From Mycolicibacterium sp. YH-1 (GTDB lineage: Bacteria > Actinomycetota > Actinomycetes > Mycobacteriales > Mycobacteriaceae), in contig NZ_CP092915.1 of NCBI RefSeq assembly GCF_022557175.1, positions 1,240,001 through 1,304,000 of the forward strand: DNA of 64,000 bases. Direction: 5' to 3'. Positions 35,181 through 44,600 of the stretch are shown piece after piece (the stretch's first letter is position 1; every line of letters begins with the position of its first letter). The position numbers and the translations under genes were made by a program. The notes beneath the pieces were generated by a model. The model was given only the letters and a program-made list of their open reading frames with translations, was not told where the DNA came from and made no database searches.

Positions 35181-35822
35181 TCAGGGATTCACCGGCCCGC
35201 CGAGGCGGCCGTTGGTCGCCTCGCGAATGGCGCGGTCGATGAGCGCCAACGCCTCGGCCTGGCTCACGACCGTCCCGTCGACGATGACCGCTCGGCTGAC
35301 GTCCTCGTCGATGACGCGGAACGCTCCGGTGACCGCGGCAGCGCAGAGGCGGACCGTCAGGTGGTCCTCGGGCAGGTGCAGTCGTTCGGCGATCACGGGG
35401 ATGAAGCCGCGCTCCATTCGGTCATGGACCATCAGGTAGGCGGTGCGCAGCGCGGGCTCCTCTGCCGTCATGGTGGCGAGTCGCAACCCCCGGACCTCGT
35501 CCTTGATGTCGCCCGCTGAGAGCGGGTGGGAAATGCTGTCCGCGGCGAGGTGATCCGCGAGCGACAGGTCGTGCGGCCACCGATTCAATGTCGCGATGAA
35601 CCGATCGGCCGACTGCGCGAGCACCGGCTCCACACAGCTCTCCTTGGTCCTGAAGTAGCGCCAGATCGTTCGTGTCGACAGCCCCGCGGCCGCGGCGATG
35701 TCGTCCCCGCTGGTCGCTGACACGCCGTGCTCCCAGAACAGATCGGCTGCGTGCCTCGACACGGCGAGCCGTGCCTCGGCCTGCTTCTCGTTGTGCGCTT
35801 CGTCGATGGACACCACCTCCAC
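35181..35822 (-). CDS. TetR family transcriptional regulator
   Basis: A 213-residue regulator. The helix-turn-helix covers about residues 18-64 (RLAVSRHAADLFWEHGVSATSGDDIAAAAGLSTRTIWRYFRTKESC). The start is uncertain: GTG at 35822 is used here, with further in-frame GTG codons at 35816 and 35813. Two 15-bp palindromes lie immediately upstream. The first begins 5 bp before this start, which supports autorepression. Divergent from the thiolase-like gene, which may be the target. Confidence 0.78.
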   Translation of the reverse strand: MEVVSIDEAHNEKQAEARLAVSRHAADLFWEHGVSATSGDDIAAAAGLSTRTIWRYFRTKESCVEPVLAQSADRFIATLNRWPHDLSLADHLAADSISHPLSAGDIKDEVRGLRLATMTAEEPALRTAYLMVHDRMERGFIPVIAERLHLPEDHLTVRLCAAAVTGAFRVIDEDVSRAVIVDGTVVSQAEALALIDRAIREATNGRLGGPVNP

Positions 35823-35826
35823 ATCG

Positions 35827-35841
35827 TGTCACTTAGTGACA
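35827..35841. promoter_or_regulatory. TetR operator A
   Basis: TGTCACTTAGTGACA is a palindrome with 6-bp arms around TTA. It is the exact reverse complement of operator B 24 bp away. It lies at the 5' edge of the TetR gene. Confidence 0.7.
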
Positions 35842-35850
35842 AGTCCAAGG

Positions 35851-35865
35851 TGTCACTAAGTGACA
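35851..35865. promoter_or_regulatory. TetR operator B
   Basis: TGTCACTAAGTGACA is the second copy of the palindrome. The pair is between the divergent TetR and thiolase-like genes, spaced 24 bp start to start, just over two helical turns. Confidence 0.7.
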
Positions 35866-35990
35866 TTCCCGTCAAGGGGACCGTCTCGACGGTGGTCGCC
35901 GGCGGCGGTGTTGAATCAGCCTGACCTCCATTTGGAGCGGCAGGTGCCGTCGATTAGCGTGACGAACTAACAGTTGCCAGGAGGTCTGTA

Positions 35991-37520
35991 ATGCCGGTCG
36001 ACCCACGTACCCCTGTCCTCGTAGGCGTCGGGCAGTTCACTGAGCGCATCGACGACCCGGACTACCGGGGAATGTCGGCGGTGGAGCTGGCGACGGCCGC
36101 GGCAAGCGCTGCCATCGAGGACACCGGCGTCGAGGCGGCCAAGGTGGCCAACGCCGTCGAACTCGTCTTCGCGCTGCGCCAGTTCGAGATCTCCGGCCCG
36201 ATGCCGGCGACCCTGGGCAAGTCGAACAACTACCCGCGGTCGGTGATGAACCGCCTCGGTGCCAACCCGGCCCGTGTGGTGCTCGAGCCGGTCGGCGGGC
36301 AGAGCCCGCAGAAACTCGTCACCGAGGCCGGTAACGCGATCTTCTCTGGCGCCGCCGACGTCGCGATGATCATCGGGTCCGAGCCGGGGTCGACGGCGCG
36401 CTACTTCGCCAATCGGGACGACAAGCCGGACTTCACCGAGCACGTCGAGGGTCAACTGGAAGACCGTGGCCACCAGATCTACAGCTACATCGACGATTAC
36501 ACGGTGCAGCACGGTCTGACAGGGGCGGCGGTGCAGTACGGCCTGCTCGACAACGCCCGCCGCGCCCGCCTCGGGCTCGGCGTGGACGCCTACCGTAAGC
36601 AGATGGCCGAGCTGTTCGCCCCGATGTCGAAAGTTGCTGCCAAGAACCCATTCTCGTCATCGCCGGTGGAACGCTCGGTGGATGAGATCGTCACCGTCAC
36701 CGACGACAACCGGATGATCTGCGATCCGTACCCGCGACTGCTGGTGGCGCGTGACACGGTGAACCAGGGTGCGGCGGCAGTCATGATGTCTGTCGAAGCG
36801 GCCCGCAGACTCGGTGTGCCCGAGGGCAAGTGGGTGTACCTGCACGGGCACGCCGACCTGATTGAGCAGCCGCTGCTGGATCGCGTCGATCTCGGCGCGG
36901 GTCCCGCCACGGTGCTGGCGGCGCAGGAGGCGTTGCGGGTGGCCGGGATTGGCGTCGACGACATCGCGACGTTCGACCTGTACAGCTGCTTCCCGTTCCC
37001 GGTCTTCGTCATCTGTGAGGCGCTCGGGCTCGACGCCGATGATCCGCGGGGGTTGACGCTCACCGGGGGCCTGCCCTACTTCGGCGGCCCGGGCAACAGC
37101 TACTCGCTGCACGGTATCGCCGAGACGGTCAACCAGATGCGAGACAGCCCAGGCGCATTCGGCTTCGTCGGCGCCAACGGCGGGATCATGAGCAAGTACT
37201 CGGTCGGCATCTACTCCACCGATCCCGTCGAATGGCGCACCGACCGCAGCGAGGAACTCAAGGAGCAGATCGCTGCGCTGCCCAAGGTCGAGGTGACCAA
37301 GGAGCCCGACGGGTCCGCGACGATCGAGACCTACTCGGTGCGCTATGACTGGCCGATCCGGACCGGCATCATCGTCGGCCGGCTGGACGCCGACGGCACG
37401 CGGTTCATGGCCACCACCGACGATGAGGACCTGGTCGCGCTGATGTCAGACGGCGAGCCGCTCGGTGCGGCGATCAGCGTGTGGCACACCGAGCACGGCA
37501 ACCGCGCGACACTGGCCTAG
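35991..37520 (+). CDS. Thiolase-like protein (TLP1 type)
   Basis: A 509-residue thiolase-fold protein. The N-terminal half starts PVLVGVGQFTERIDDPDYRGMSAVELA. Where degradative thiolases have the nucleophilic cysteine, this protein reads LEPVGGQSPQKLVTEAG with no Cys, so classical thiolysis is unlikely. The second half keeps DLYSCFPFPVFVICEALGL and GGPGNSYSLHGIAETVNQMR, resembling the other active-site loops. About 110 extra residues at the C-terminus (WPIRTGIIVGRLDADGTRFMATT) form an additional beta-rich domain, as in thiolase-like protein 1 of mycobacteria. The substrate is presumably an acyl-CoA. It is divergent from a TetR gene with twin operators. Confidence 0.8.
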   Translation: MPVDPRTPVLVGVGQFTERIDDPDYRGMSAVELATAAASAAIEDTGVEAAKVANAVELVFALRQFEISGPMPATLGKSNNYPRSVMNRLGANPARVVLEPVGGQSPQKLVTEAGNAIFSGAADVAMIIGSEPGSTARYFANRDDKPDFTEHVEGQLEDRGHQIYSYIDDYTVQHGLTGAAVQYGLLDNARRARLGLGVDAYRKQMAELFAPMSKVAAKNPFSSSPVERSVDEIVTVTDDNRMICDPYPRLLVARDTVNQGAAAVMMSVEAARRLGVPEGKWVYLHGHADLIEQPLLDRVDLGAGPATVLAAQEALRVAGIGVDDIATFDLYSCFPFPVFVICEALGLDADDPRGLTLTGGLPYFGGPGNSYSLHGIAETVNQMRDSPGAFGFVGANGGIMSKYSVGIYSTDPVEWRTDRSEELKEQIAALPKVEVTKEPDGSATIETYSVRYDWPIRTGIIVGRLDADGTRFMATTDDEDLVALMSDGEPLGAAISVWHTEHGNRATLA

Positions 37521-37532
37521 CGGGATAGGCGG

Positions 37533-38381
37533 TCAGACCAACGCGGCGAGCTTGCCTGCGAGCCTCTCGACATATGCGGCAACCTCGGCATCGGGCTTGT
37601 CGGGCAGGCCGAACAGCACCTCGGTGACGCCGAGATCGGCCCAGCGCGCCAGCTTGTCGGGGTCGGGCTTGAAGTCCAGTGCCACGATCTGCGGGGCGCC
37701 GTCGCGGCCGGCGGCGGCCCAGGTGTCCTGCAGCAGCTTGACCGGCGCGTCGATGTCGAAGTCACGGGGCGTCGTGATCCAGCCGTCCGCCGAGCGGGCA
37801 ATCCACTTGAAGTTCTTCTCGGTACCCGCCGCGCCGACGAGGACAGGGATGTGCGACTGCACGGGCTTGGGCCACGCCCAGCTCGGGCCGAACTTCACGA
37901 ATTCGCCGTCGAACTCGGCCTCTTCCTGAGTCCACAGTGCCCGCATCGCCTCGATGTACTCGCGAAGCATGGTGCGACGCCGGCCCGGGGGCACGTTGTG
38001 ATCGGCGAGTTCGTCGGTGTTCCAACCGAATCCGACGCCGAGGCTGACCCGGCCGCCGGACAGGTGGTCGAGTGTGGCGATCGACTTGGCCAGCGTGATC
38101 GGGTCGTGTTCCACCGGCAGCGCCACCGCCGTCGACAGCCGCACCTTCGAGGTGACCGCCGCGGCCCCGCCGAGGCTGACCCACGGATCCAGGGTGCGCA
38201 TGTAGCGGTCGTCGGGCAGCGTCTCGTCACCCGTCGTCGGGTGCGCGGCCTGGCGCTTGATCGGGATGTGGGTGTGCTCGGGCACGTAGAACGTCGTGAA
38301 GTTGTGATCGTCGGCGAGCTTGGCGGCAGCCGCCGGAGTGATGCCGCGATCGCTGGTGAAGAGAACGAGCCCGTAGTCCAT
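37533..38381 (-). CDS. LLM class F420-dependent oxidoreductase (Rv0953c-like)
   Basis: A 282-residue F420-type luciferase-fold enzyme. Seen: N-terminal MDYGLVLFTSDRGITPAAAAKLADDHNFTTFYVPEHTHIP, the central LDHLSGGRVSLGVGFGWNTDELADHNVPPGRRRTMLREY, and VPVLVGAAG-like HIPVLVGAAGTEKNFKW. ATG at 38381 is chosen; the longer frame runs antisense through sfnG. A -10-like TAATTC ends 6 bp before the ATG, so the transcript is probably leaderless, and a KstR-type box overlaps it. Function in sterol or lipid oxidation is suggested only by that box. Confidence 0.8.
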   Translation of the reverse strand: MDYGLVLFTSDRGITPAAAAKLADDHNFTTFYVPEHTHIPIKRQAAHPTTGDETLPDDRYMRTLDPWVSLGGAAAVTSKVRLSTAVALPVEHDPITLAKSIATLDHLSGGRVSLGVGFGWNTDELADHNVPPGRRRTMLREYIEAMRALWTQEEAEFDGEFVKFGPSWAWPKPVQSHIPVLVGAAGTEKNFKWIARSADGWITTPRDFDIDAPVKLLQDTWAAAGRDGAPQIVALDFKPDPDKLARWADLGVTEVLFGLPDKPDAEVAAYVERLAGKLAALV

Positions 38382-38390
38382 GACCAGAAT

Positions 38391-38404
38391 TAGAACGTGT
38401 TTCA
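38391..38404. promoter_or_regulatory. KstR-type operator
   Basis: TAGAACGTGTTTCA satisfies every fixed position of TnnAACnnGTTnnA. It sits 9 bp upstream of the LLM start, in nearly the same geometry as the box at 10363-10376 in front of the other LLM gene. Confidence 0.65.
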
Positions 38405-38555
38405 GTCGCTGAGCGCAAGGCCGGGCCCAGGTGAGGCCGCACGGTGGCCTCCGAACCTGGACACAATGTGGCTCGCGTGCCGGGGATCGAGGCGTTCGGT
38501 TCACGTCGATCGATACCCGTGACCGGACTACGCACCCTCGCTGGGATGACGAGGT

Positions 38556-39686
38556 ATGACGACCGAACGCATCGCCGACCACGTCAAGTTCGCCTACTGG
38601 GTGCCCAACGTCAGCGGCGGACTGGTGACCAGCGATATCGAACAGCGCACCGACTGGAATTACGACTACAACAAGAAACTGGCGCAGACCGCGGAGGACA
38701 ACGGCTTCGAGTACGCGCTGAGCCAGGTCCGCTACGAGGCCAGCTACGGCGCCGAGTACCAGCATGAGTCGACCAGTTTCTCCCTGGCGCTGCTGCTGGC
38801 CACGCAACGGCTCAAGGTCATCGCAGCAGTGCACCCCGGCCTGTGGCAGCCCGCCGTGCTGGCCAAGCTGGGTGCCACCGCCGACCACCTGAGCAATGGG
38901 CGGTTCGCCGTGAACGTCGTGTCCGGCTGGTTCAAGGACGAGTTCACACACCTCGGCGAGCCGTGGCTCGAGCATGACGAGCGCTACCGGCGCAGCGCGG
39001 AATTCCTCCAGGTGCTGCGCAAGATCTGGACCGAGGACGACGTGGACTTCCGTGGCGACTTCTACCGAATCCATGACTTCACGCTGAAGCCCAAGCCGCT
39101 CAACACACCGCAACGGCCCAACCCGGAGATCTTCCAGGGGGGCAATTCAACGGCGGCCCGCCGCAATGGCGGCCGCTACTCCGACTGGTACTTCTCCAAC
39201 GGCAAGGACTTTGCGGGTATCACCGAGCAGGTGGTCGAGGTCCGTGACCACGCCCGTGACGCCGGTCGTGAGGTCAAGTTCGGGCTCAACGGCTTCATCA
39301 TTGCCCGCGACACCGAACGAGAAGCCAAGGACGTCCTGCGCGAGATCATCGACAAGGCCAACCGGCCCGCGGTGGAGGGGTTCCGCGGTGCCGTGCAGCA
39401 GGCAGGCAACTCGACCGGCGATAAGAAGGGCATGTGGGCCGACTCCACGTTCGAGGACCTCGTTCAGTACAACGACGGGTTCCGTACCCAGCTGATCGGC
39501 ACGCCAGAACAGGTGGCCGAGCGCATTGCGGCCTACCGCAAGCGGGGCGTCGATCTGATCCTCGGCGGCTTCCTGCACTTTCAGGAGGAGATCGAGTACT
39601 TCGGCGCCAATGTGTTGCCGTTGGTCCGTGAAATCGAGACATCCGAGGCGAATTCGCGAGACGAGCCGGTGCTGGTGACCGCCTGA
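38556..39686 (+). CDS. sfnG: FMNH2-dependent dimethylsulfone monooxygenase
   Basis: A 376-residue two-component flavin monooxygenase. The N-terminus VKFAYWVPNVSGGLVTSDIEQRTDWNYDYNKKLAQTAE, with ANGFEYALSQVRYEASYGAEYQHESTSFS-like continuation (here DNGFEYALSQVRYEAS), is characteristic of SfnG. SfnG oxidises dimethylsulfone to methanesulfinate, giving sulfur to the cell. It needs a flavin reductase, none of which is adjacent. LLM-fold motifs NVVSGWFKDEF and FQGGNSTAARRNGGRYSDWYF are present. The ATG at 38556 has no strong ribosome site, so leaderless expression is possible. Confidence 0.85.
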   Translation: MTTERIADHVKFAYWVPNVSGGLVTSDIEQRTDWNYDYNKKLAQTAEDNGFEYALSQVRYEASYGAEYQHESTSFSLALLLATQRLKVIAAVHPGLWQPAVLAKLGATADHLSNGRFAVNVVSGWFKDEFTHLGEPWLEHDERYRRSAEFLQVLRKIWTEDDVDFRGDFYRIHDFTLKPKPLNTPQRPNPEIFQGGNSTAARRNGGRYSDWYFSNGKDFAGITEQVVEVRDHARDAGREVKFGLNGFIIARDTEREAKDVLREIIDKANRPAVEGFRGAVQQAGNSTGDKKGMWADSTFEDLVQYNDGFRTQLIGTPEQVAERIAAYRKRGVDLILGGFLHFQEEIEYFGANVLPLVREIETSEANSRDEPVLVTA

Positions 39687-39797
39687 TCGGCGGTGTTTGC
39701 TCGGCGTTGCGTTCGAGGTAGGTGACGCGCTGGACGTCGGGTCAACGACAGGGGCGTGCGCTAGCGTGGACAAAGAATCGCAAGTACAGGAGAGGTC

Positions 39798-40736
39798 ATG
39801 ACCTACCCGCCCAATAGCCCCGGATATCAGTCCGCACAGCCGACGACACAGTTCGCGGCGCCAACCCAGCAGCTCGGCAGGGCCCCGGAACCCGCAGCCT
39901 CGGAGCCCAGCTCGCTGCCTATGTACCTGAATATCGCCGTAGCCGTCTTCGGCATCGCCGTCTACCTGGCGAACTTCGGCCCCTTGTTCACGATCAGCAA
40001 CTCCGACTTCCCGCAGCTCGGCACCGCGAGCGGCAGCACCACCGAGCTGGGTCTGGCCGTCGTGGCCTCTCTGTTGGCCGGACTGGTCGCCGGTGTGGCA
40101 CTGCTCCCCAAACAGAAGGCCCTGGACGCCTGGGTGGCCATCATCTCGGTGCTGGCCTTCCTGGTGATCGTGGCTGAACTTCTGAGTGCGCCGGCCGAGG
40201 TCACCATCGGATGGGGTCTCTACGTGGTCGCCGTCTTCTCGTTCCTGCAGGCCGGTGCCGCCATCGCGAACCTTCTCCTGAACGCGGGCGTGATCGCCGC
40301 ACCGGAGCCCAAGCCGCGGTATGAACAGCATCAGGGCTACGGCCAGTACCAGCCGCAGTACTACGGCCAGCAGGGTGGCCAGCAGCAGGGTGGCCAGCAC
40401 GGTGCGCCGCAGCACGGTGGCCAGCATCAGGCCCTGCCACAGCAGCGCCCCGGCTACCCGCAGCAGTACGGCGGCTACGCCGGTGGCTCGTCGACCGGTG
40501 GTTTCCCGGCTCCCGGCCAGCAGAGTGGGCAGCAGCCCGGCCAACCCGGCCAGCATCAGTCGGGACCTCCGACGCCTCCGACCGGTTTCCCGGCGTACGG
40601 CCAGCCGCAGCCTCCTGGCAGCTCGGCCGACACCGGACCGCAGGGCACGGTGCAGGCTCCGCAACACCAGGCACAGCAGTCGACACAACAGGCGCAGCAG
40701 CCGGCTTCGCAGCAAGCCAGTCCTCCGCCGTCGTAG
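39798..40736 (+). CDS. DUF5336 membrane protein with Gln/Pro/Gly-rich tail (Rv0954-like)
   Basis: A 312-residue protein. Four transmembrane helices lie at about 42-62, 78-100, 110-130 and 140-165. Residues 1-40 and 175-312 are low-complexity. The tail is built from Q, G, P and Y ([18 protein letters not shown] and similar). The tail is likely cytoplasmic and disordered. The M. tuberculosis counterpart Rv0954 lies directly before perM, as here. A role in envelope or division is possible from the neighbour. The ATG at 39798 has AGGAGAGG upstream. Confidence 0.78.
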   Translation: MTYPPNSPGYQSAQPTTQFAAPTQQLGRAPEPAASEPSSLPMYLNIAVAVFGIAVYLANFGPLFTISNSDFPQLGTASGSTTELGLAVVASLLAGLVAGVALLPKQKALDAWVAIISVLAFLVIVAELLSAPAEVTIGWGLYVVAVFSFLQAGAAIANLLLNAGVIAAPEPKPRYEQHQGYGQYQPQYYGQQGGQQQGGQHGAPQHGGQHQALPQQRPGYPQQYGGYAGGSSTGGFPAPGQQSGQQPGQPGQHQSGPPTPPTGFPAYGQPQPPGSSADTGPQGTVQAPQHQAQQSTQQAQQPASQQASPPPS

Positions 40737-40795
40737 TCTCTAGCGGCGCGCACCCGATCCGCGCGCACCTGCCTGCGCGAGGAGAGACCCGTCTA

Positions 40796-42340
40796 GTGGA
40801 CAACCGGCCAGTCGGCACCCGTCAGGCCCGCGACCTTCTCAGGGTCGCGTTCGGGCCGTCGGTCACCGCGCTGGTGATCATCGCGGCTGTGGTGTTGCTG
40901 CAGCTGTTGATCGCGAACAGCGATATGACCGGCGCATTCGGTGCCATCGCGAGCATGTGGCTGGGCGTGCACCAGGTGCCGGTCTCGATCGGTGGCCGGG
41001 TCCTCGGCGTCATGCCGCTGCTTCCGCTGCTCGCGATGGTGTGGGGGACCGCGCGTACGACGGCTGCCGCGGTGTCTCGGGGCTCGTCCTGGTTCGTCAT
41101 CCGGTGGGTGGTCGCCTCGGCGATCGGTGGCCCGCTGCTCATGACCGCTATCGCGCTGGCGGTCATTCACGATGCGTCGTCGGTTCTCGTCGAACTCCAG
41201 ACCCCGAGCGCGTTGCGCGCCTTCGGCGGTGTGCTGGCCGTCCACCTCGCGGGCGCCCTGATCGGCGTCGGGTTGCGGGTCGGGCGGCGCATCACGGTTC
41301 TGCCGTGGGTGCCCGACTGGCTGCCTGATGCCAGCCGCGCAGCCGCCGCCGGGGTGCTGGCGTTGTGCGGCCTGTCCGGCGTCATCGCGGCCGGGTCGCT
41401 GGTCGTGCACTGGGGCACCATGCACGAGCTGTTCGCCATCACCGACTCGATGTTCGGACAGCTGAGCCTCATGCTCCTGTCGGTGCTCTACATCCCGAAC
41501 GTCATCATCGGCACCGCTGCCGTCGCCGTCGGTTCCAGCGCGCACATCGGGCTGGCCACGTTCAGTTCGTTCACGGTGCTCGGCGGCGACATCCCCGCGG
41601 TGCCCGTGCTGGCTGCCGCGCCGACGCCCCCGCTTGGGCCGATCTGGGTCGCTTTGCTGATCGTCGCGGCGGTATCGGCCGTCGCGGTCGGTCAGCAGTG
41701 CGCGCGACGCCCGATGCCGCTGCCCACCGCGGCCGCGAAGCTTGTGGTGGCATCGCTGATGGCGGCCGCGGTGATGGTGGTTCTGGCGTACGCAGGCAGT
41801 GGCCGGCTGGGCAACTTCGGCGACGTCGGTGTGGACCAGGCGACATTCGGGCCCGCGATCGTGTTGTGGTTTGTCGCCATCGGCGGCCTGACCGTCGCGA
41901 TGACCGGCGGCATCTCGCAGCTGCGCCGGCCGAGGCCCGTCGCCACTGCGACGGCCCCGCCTGTGCCGGCGGCACCCGCTGCCGATGTTGATCTGGAGCC
42001 CGAGCCCGAGTTCGACTCCGAGTTCGACCCCGAGCTGGAGCCGGAGCTGGAACCCGTCTTCGACGTCGACCTCGAGCCGGACTCCGAGGTGTTCCCGCAG
42101 GTCGAGGCCGAGCCGGAGTTCGAGGTGTTCGCACAGGTCGAGGCGGAGCCGATCTCAGAACCCCGGCGCCACCCGCCGATCCCACTGCCCGACTACCCGC
42201 GCGCCGAGCCCCGTGCAGTCCGGGCGCCGCGGCCCGATGACTTCGACGACGACCCTGAGGCGCACTTCTTCACCGACGACGATGCGGCCATCGACTGGCC
42301 GGGGACCTCCAGCGACGAGAACCGGCGAGGGGCCGATTAG
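40796..42340 (+). CDS. perM: PerM-like integral membrane protein (DUF6350, Rv0955-like)
   Basis: A 514-residue protein. About ten transmembrane helices fill residues 25-385. The last ~130 residues form a very acidic tail with repeated E-P-E units ([37 protein letters not shown]). The M. tuberculosis homologue PerM is needed for persistence and supports division through FtsB. Identification rests on topology, tail and position between the DUF5336 gene and purN. The start is a GTG at 40796. Confidence 0.8.
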   Translation: MDNRPVGTRQARDLLRVAFGPSVTALVIIAAVVLLQLLIANSDMTGAFGAIASMWLGVHQVPVSIGGRVLGVMPLLPLLAMVWGTARTTAAAVSRGSSWFVIRWVVASAIGGPLLMTAIALAVIHDASSVLVELQTPSALRAFGGVLAVHLAGALIGVGLRVGRRITVLPWVPDWLPDASRAAAAGVLALCGLSGVIAAGSLVVHWGTMHELFAITDSMFGQLSLMLLSVLYIPNVIIGTAAVAVGSSAHIGLATFSSFTVLGGDIPAVPVLAAAPTPPLGPIWVALLIVAAVSAVAVGQQCARRPMPLPTAAAKLVVASLMAAAVMVVLAYAGSGRLGNFGDVGVDQATFGPAIVLWFVAIGGLTVAMTGGISQLRRPRPVATATAPPVPAAPAADVDLEPEPEFDSEFDPELEPELEPVFDVDLEPDSEVFPQVEAEPEFEVFAQVEAEPISEPRRHPPIPLPDYPRAEPRAVRAPRPDDFDDDPEAHFFTDDDAAIDWPGTSSDENRRGAD

Positions 42341-42350
42341 GCTGCATCGC

Positions 42351-42980
42351 GTGCAGCCACCGCTTCATGTGCCCCCCAGCGCGCCCGCGCGCCTGGTCGT
42401 GCTGGCATCGGGAACCGGATCGCTGCTCGAGTCGCTGCTGGCCGCCACCGTGGACGACTACCCGGGGCGCGTGGTCGCGGTGGGTACCGACCGGGACTGT
42501 CGCGCGTTGGAGATCGCCGCCGCAGCGTCGATACCCGGCTACACCGTCCGGCTCGGCGATCACCCAGACCGTGCCAGCTGGGACGCGGCGATCACAGCGG
42601 CCACCGCGGAGCACCAGCCGGACCTGGTGGTGTCAGCGGGGTTCATGAAGATTCTTGGGCCGGAGTTTCTTTCGCGGTTCAGCGGCCGCGTCGTCAACAC
42701 GCATCCCGCGCTGCTGCCAGCCTTTCCCGGCGCGCACGCGGTGCCCGACGCCCTGGCCTACGGTGTCAGGGTGACTGGCTGCAGCGTGCACCTGGTCGAC
42801 GCGGGTGTGGACACCGGCCCGATCCTGGCGCAGGAGGCGGTGCCGGTTCTTGACGGTGACGACGAGGCCAGTCTGCATGAGCGGATCAAGGTCGTCGAAC
42901 GACGGTTGTTGGTGGAAGTACTCGCGGCGATGGCAACACGCGGCGTGATCTGGACGGGACGAAAGGCGGCCTTGGGATGA
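42351..42980 (+). CDS. purN: Phosphoribosylglycinamide formyltransferase
   Basis: A 209-residue folate-dependent enzyme for the third step of purine synthesis. [18 protein letters not shown] binds the phosphate. [38 protein letters not shown] contains the catalytic His of the NTHPALLP motif, and [12 protein letters not shown] holds the catalytic Asp. The canonical Asn of the GxN start motif appears as Thr-Gly here. GTG at 42351 gives MQPPLHVPP. It overlaps purH by 4 bp (ATGA). Confidence 0.93.
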   Translation: MQPPLHVPPSAPARLVVLASGTGSLLESLLAATVDDYPGRVVAVGTDRDCRALEIAAAASIPGYTVRLGDHPDRASWDAAITAATAEHQPDLVVSAGFMKILGPEFLSRFSGRVVNTHPALLPAFPGAHAVPDALAYGVRVTGCSVHLVDAGVDTGPILAQEAVPVLDGDDEASLHERIKVVERRLLVEVLAAMATRGVIWTGRKAALG

Positions 42981-44557
42981 CTGACGCGAACGAGGGCCGG
43001 CGCCCGATCCGGCGGGCACTGATCAGTGTCTACGACAAGACGGGTCTGCCCGAGCTGGCACGCGGTCTGCACGACGCTGGTGTGGCGATCGTGTCGACCG
43101 GATCGACCGCGAAAACGATTGCGGCCAGCGGTGTCCCGGTGACGCCGGTCGAGGAGGTCACCGGTTTCCCCGAGGTGCTCGACGGCCGAGTCAAGACGCT
43201 GCATCCCCGCGTGCACGCCGGATTGCTCGCCGACACCCGCAAGCCCGAGCATCTCGCGGCGCTGGCCGAGCTCGGGGTTGAGGCCTTCGAACTCGTCGTG
43301 GTGAACCTGTACCCATTCAGCGAGACCGTCGCCTCCGGTGCCGCCGAGGACGAGTGCGTCGAGCAGATCGACATCGGTGGGCCGTCGATGGTGCGCGCCG
43401 CGGCCAAGAATCACCCGAGCGTCGCCGTGGTTGTGGAACCCATCGGCTACGACGGTGTTCTCGCGGCGGTGCGCTCCGGTGGATTCACACTCGGTGAGCG
43501 GAAGCGCCTGGCGTCGTTGGCTTTCCGGCACACCGCAGAGTACGACGTGGCGGTCGCGAGCTGGATGGGGTCGACGCTGGCGCCGGAGAACGTCGAGGTG
43601 CCTGGCACGTTGCCGCAGTGGTACGCCGGCACCTGGCGCCGCACCGCGGTGCTGCGCTACGGCGAGAATCCCCACCAGCAGGCCGCGCTGTACGTCGACG
43701 ACGCCGGCTGGCCGGGACTGGCACAGGCCGAGCAGTTGCACGGCAAGGAGATGTCCTACAACAACTACACCGACGCTGACGCAGCGTGGCGGGCCGCGTT
43801 CGACCACGAGGACATCTGCGTGGCGATCATCAAGCACGCCAATCCGTGTGGCATCGCGGTGTCCTCGGTGTCGGTCGCCGATGCGCACCGCAAGGCCCAC
43901 GAATGCGATCCGCTCAGCGCCTTCGGCGGCGTGATCGCCTCTAACACCGCGGTCAGCGTCGAGATGGCCGAGACGGTGGCCGATATCTTCACCGAGGTGA
44001 TCATCGCGCCGGCCTACGAGGACGGAGCGGTCGAGATTCTGGCCCGCAAGAAGAACATTCGCGTTCTTGTCGCCTCTGAGCCGCAGGCGGCCGGGACCGA
44101 GTTCCGTCAGGTCAGCGGTGGCCTGCTGGTGCAGCAGCGGGATGCGCTCGACGCGGCGGGCGACGACCCGGCTAACTGGACGTTGGCCACCGGCGAGCCC
44201 GCCGACCCGGCGACGCTGGCGGACCTGGTCTTCGCCTGGCGTGCCTGCCGCGCGGTGAAGTCCAACGCGATCGTCGTCGCATCGAACGGTGCGACGGTCG
44301 GTGTCGGCATGGGTCAGGTCAACCGGGTCGACGCGGCCCGACTGGCCGTCGAGCGGGGCGGCGATCGGGTGGCGGGTGGCGTCGCGGCCTCAGACGCCTT
44401 CTTCCCGTTCCCCGATGGTCTGGAGACCCTCACCGCCGCGGGCGTGAAGGCGATCGTGCACCCGGGTGGGTCAATGCGCGACGACGTCGTCACCGAGGCC
44501 GCGGCCAAGGCGGGCATATCGCTGTATCTGACCGGCGCGCGGCACTTCGCGCACTGA
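42977..44557 (+). CDS. purH: Bifunctional AICAR transformylase/IMP cyclohydrolase
   Basis: A 526-residue enzyme for the last two steps of IMP synthesis. The N-terminal MGS-like cyclohydrolase domain (about 10-200) begins [37 protein letters not shown] and contains [14 protein letters not shown]. The transformylase domain has [26 protein letters not shown] and [13 protein letters not shown], with the catalytic Lys-His of KHANPCG. It ends [10 protein letters not shown]. Co-transcribed with purN. Confidence 0.96.
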   Translation: MTDANEGRRPIRRALISVYDKTGLPELARGLHDAGVAIVSTGSTAKTIAASGVPVTPVEEVTGFPEVLDGRVKTLHPRVHAGLLADTRKPEHLAALAELGVEAFELVVVNLYPFSETVASGAAEDECVEQIDIGGPSMVRAAAKNHPSVAVVVEPIGYDGVLAAVRSGGFTLGERKRLASLAFRHTAEYDVAVASWMGSTLAPENVEVPGTLPQWYAGTWRRTAVLRYGENPHQQAALYVDDAGWPGLAQAEQLHGKEMSYNNYTDADAAWRAAFDHEDICVAIIKHANPCGIAVSSVSVADAHRKAHECDPLSAFGGVIASNTAVSVEMAETVADIFTEVIIAPAYEDGAVEILARKKNIRVLVASEPQAAGTEFRQVSGGLLVQQRDALDAAGDDPANWTLATGEPADPATLADLVFAWRACRAVKSNAIVVASNGATVGVGMGQVNRVDAARLAVERGGDRVAGGVAASDAFFPFPDGLETLTAAGVKAIVHPGGSMRDDVVTEAAAKAGISLYLTGARHFAH

Positions 44558-44567
44558 TCTCCTCACA

Positions 44568-44585
44568 GCTCGCGACTAGGCGAGC
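44568..44585. terminator. Small hairpin between purH and the Gly-rich gene
   Basis: GCTCGC (44568-44573) and GCGAGC (44580-44585) form a 6-bp stem in the 43-bp gap between two converging genes. No T-run follows, so termination is only a possibility. Confidence 0.3.
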
Positions 44586-44600
44586 GTGGCTGCGCTGCCG

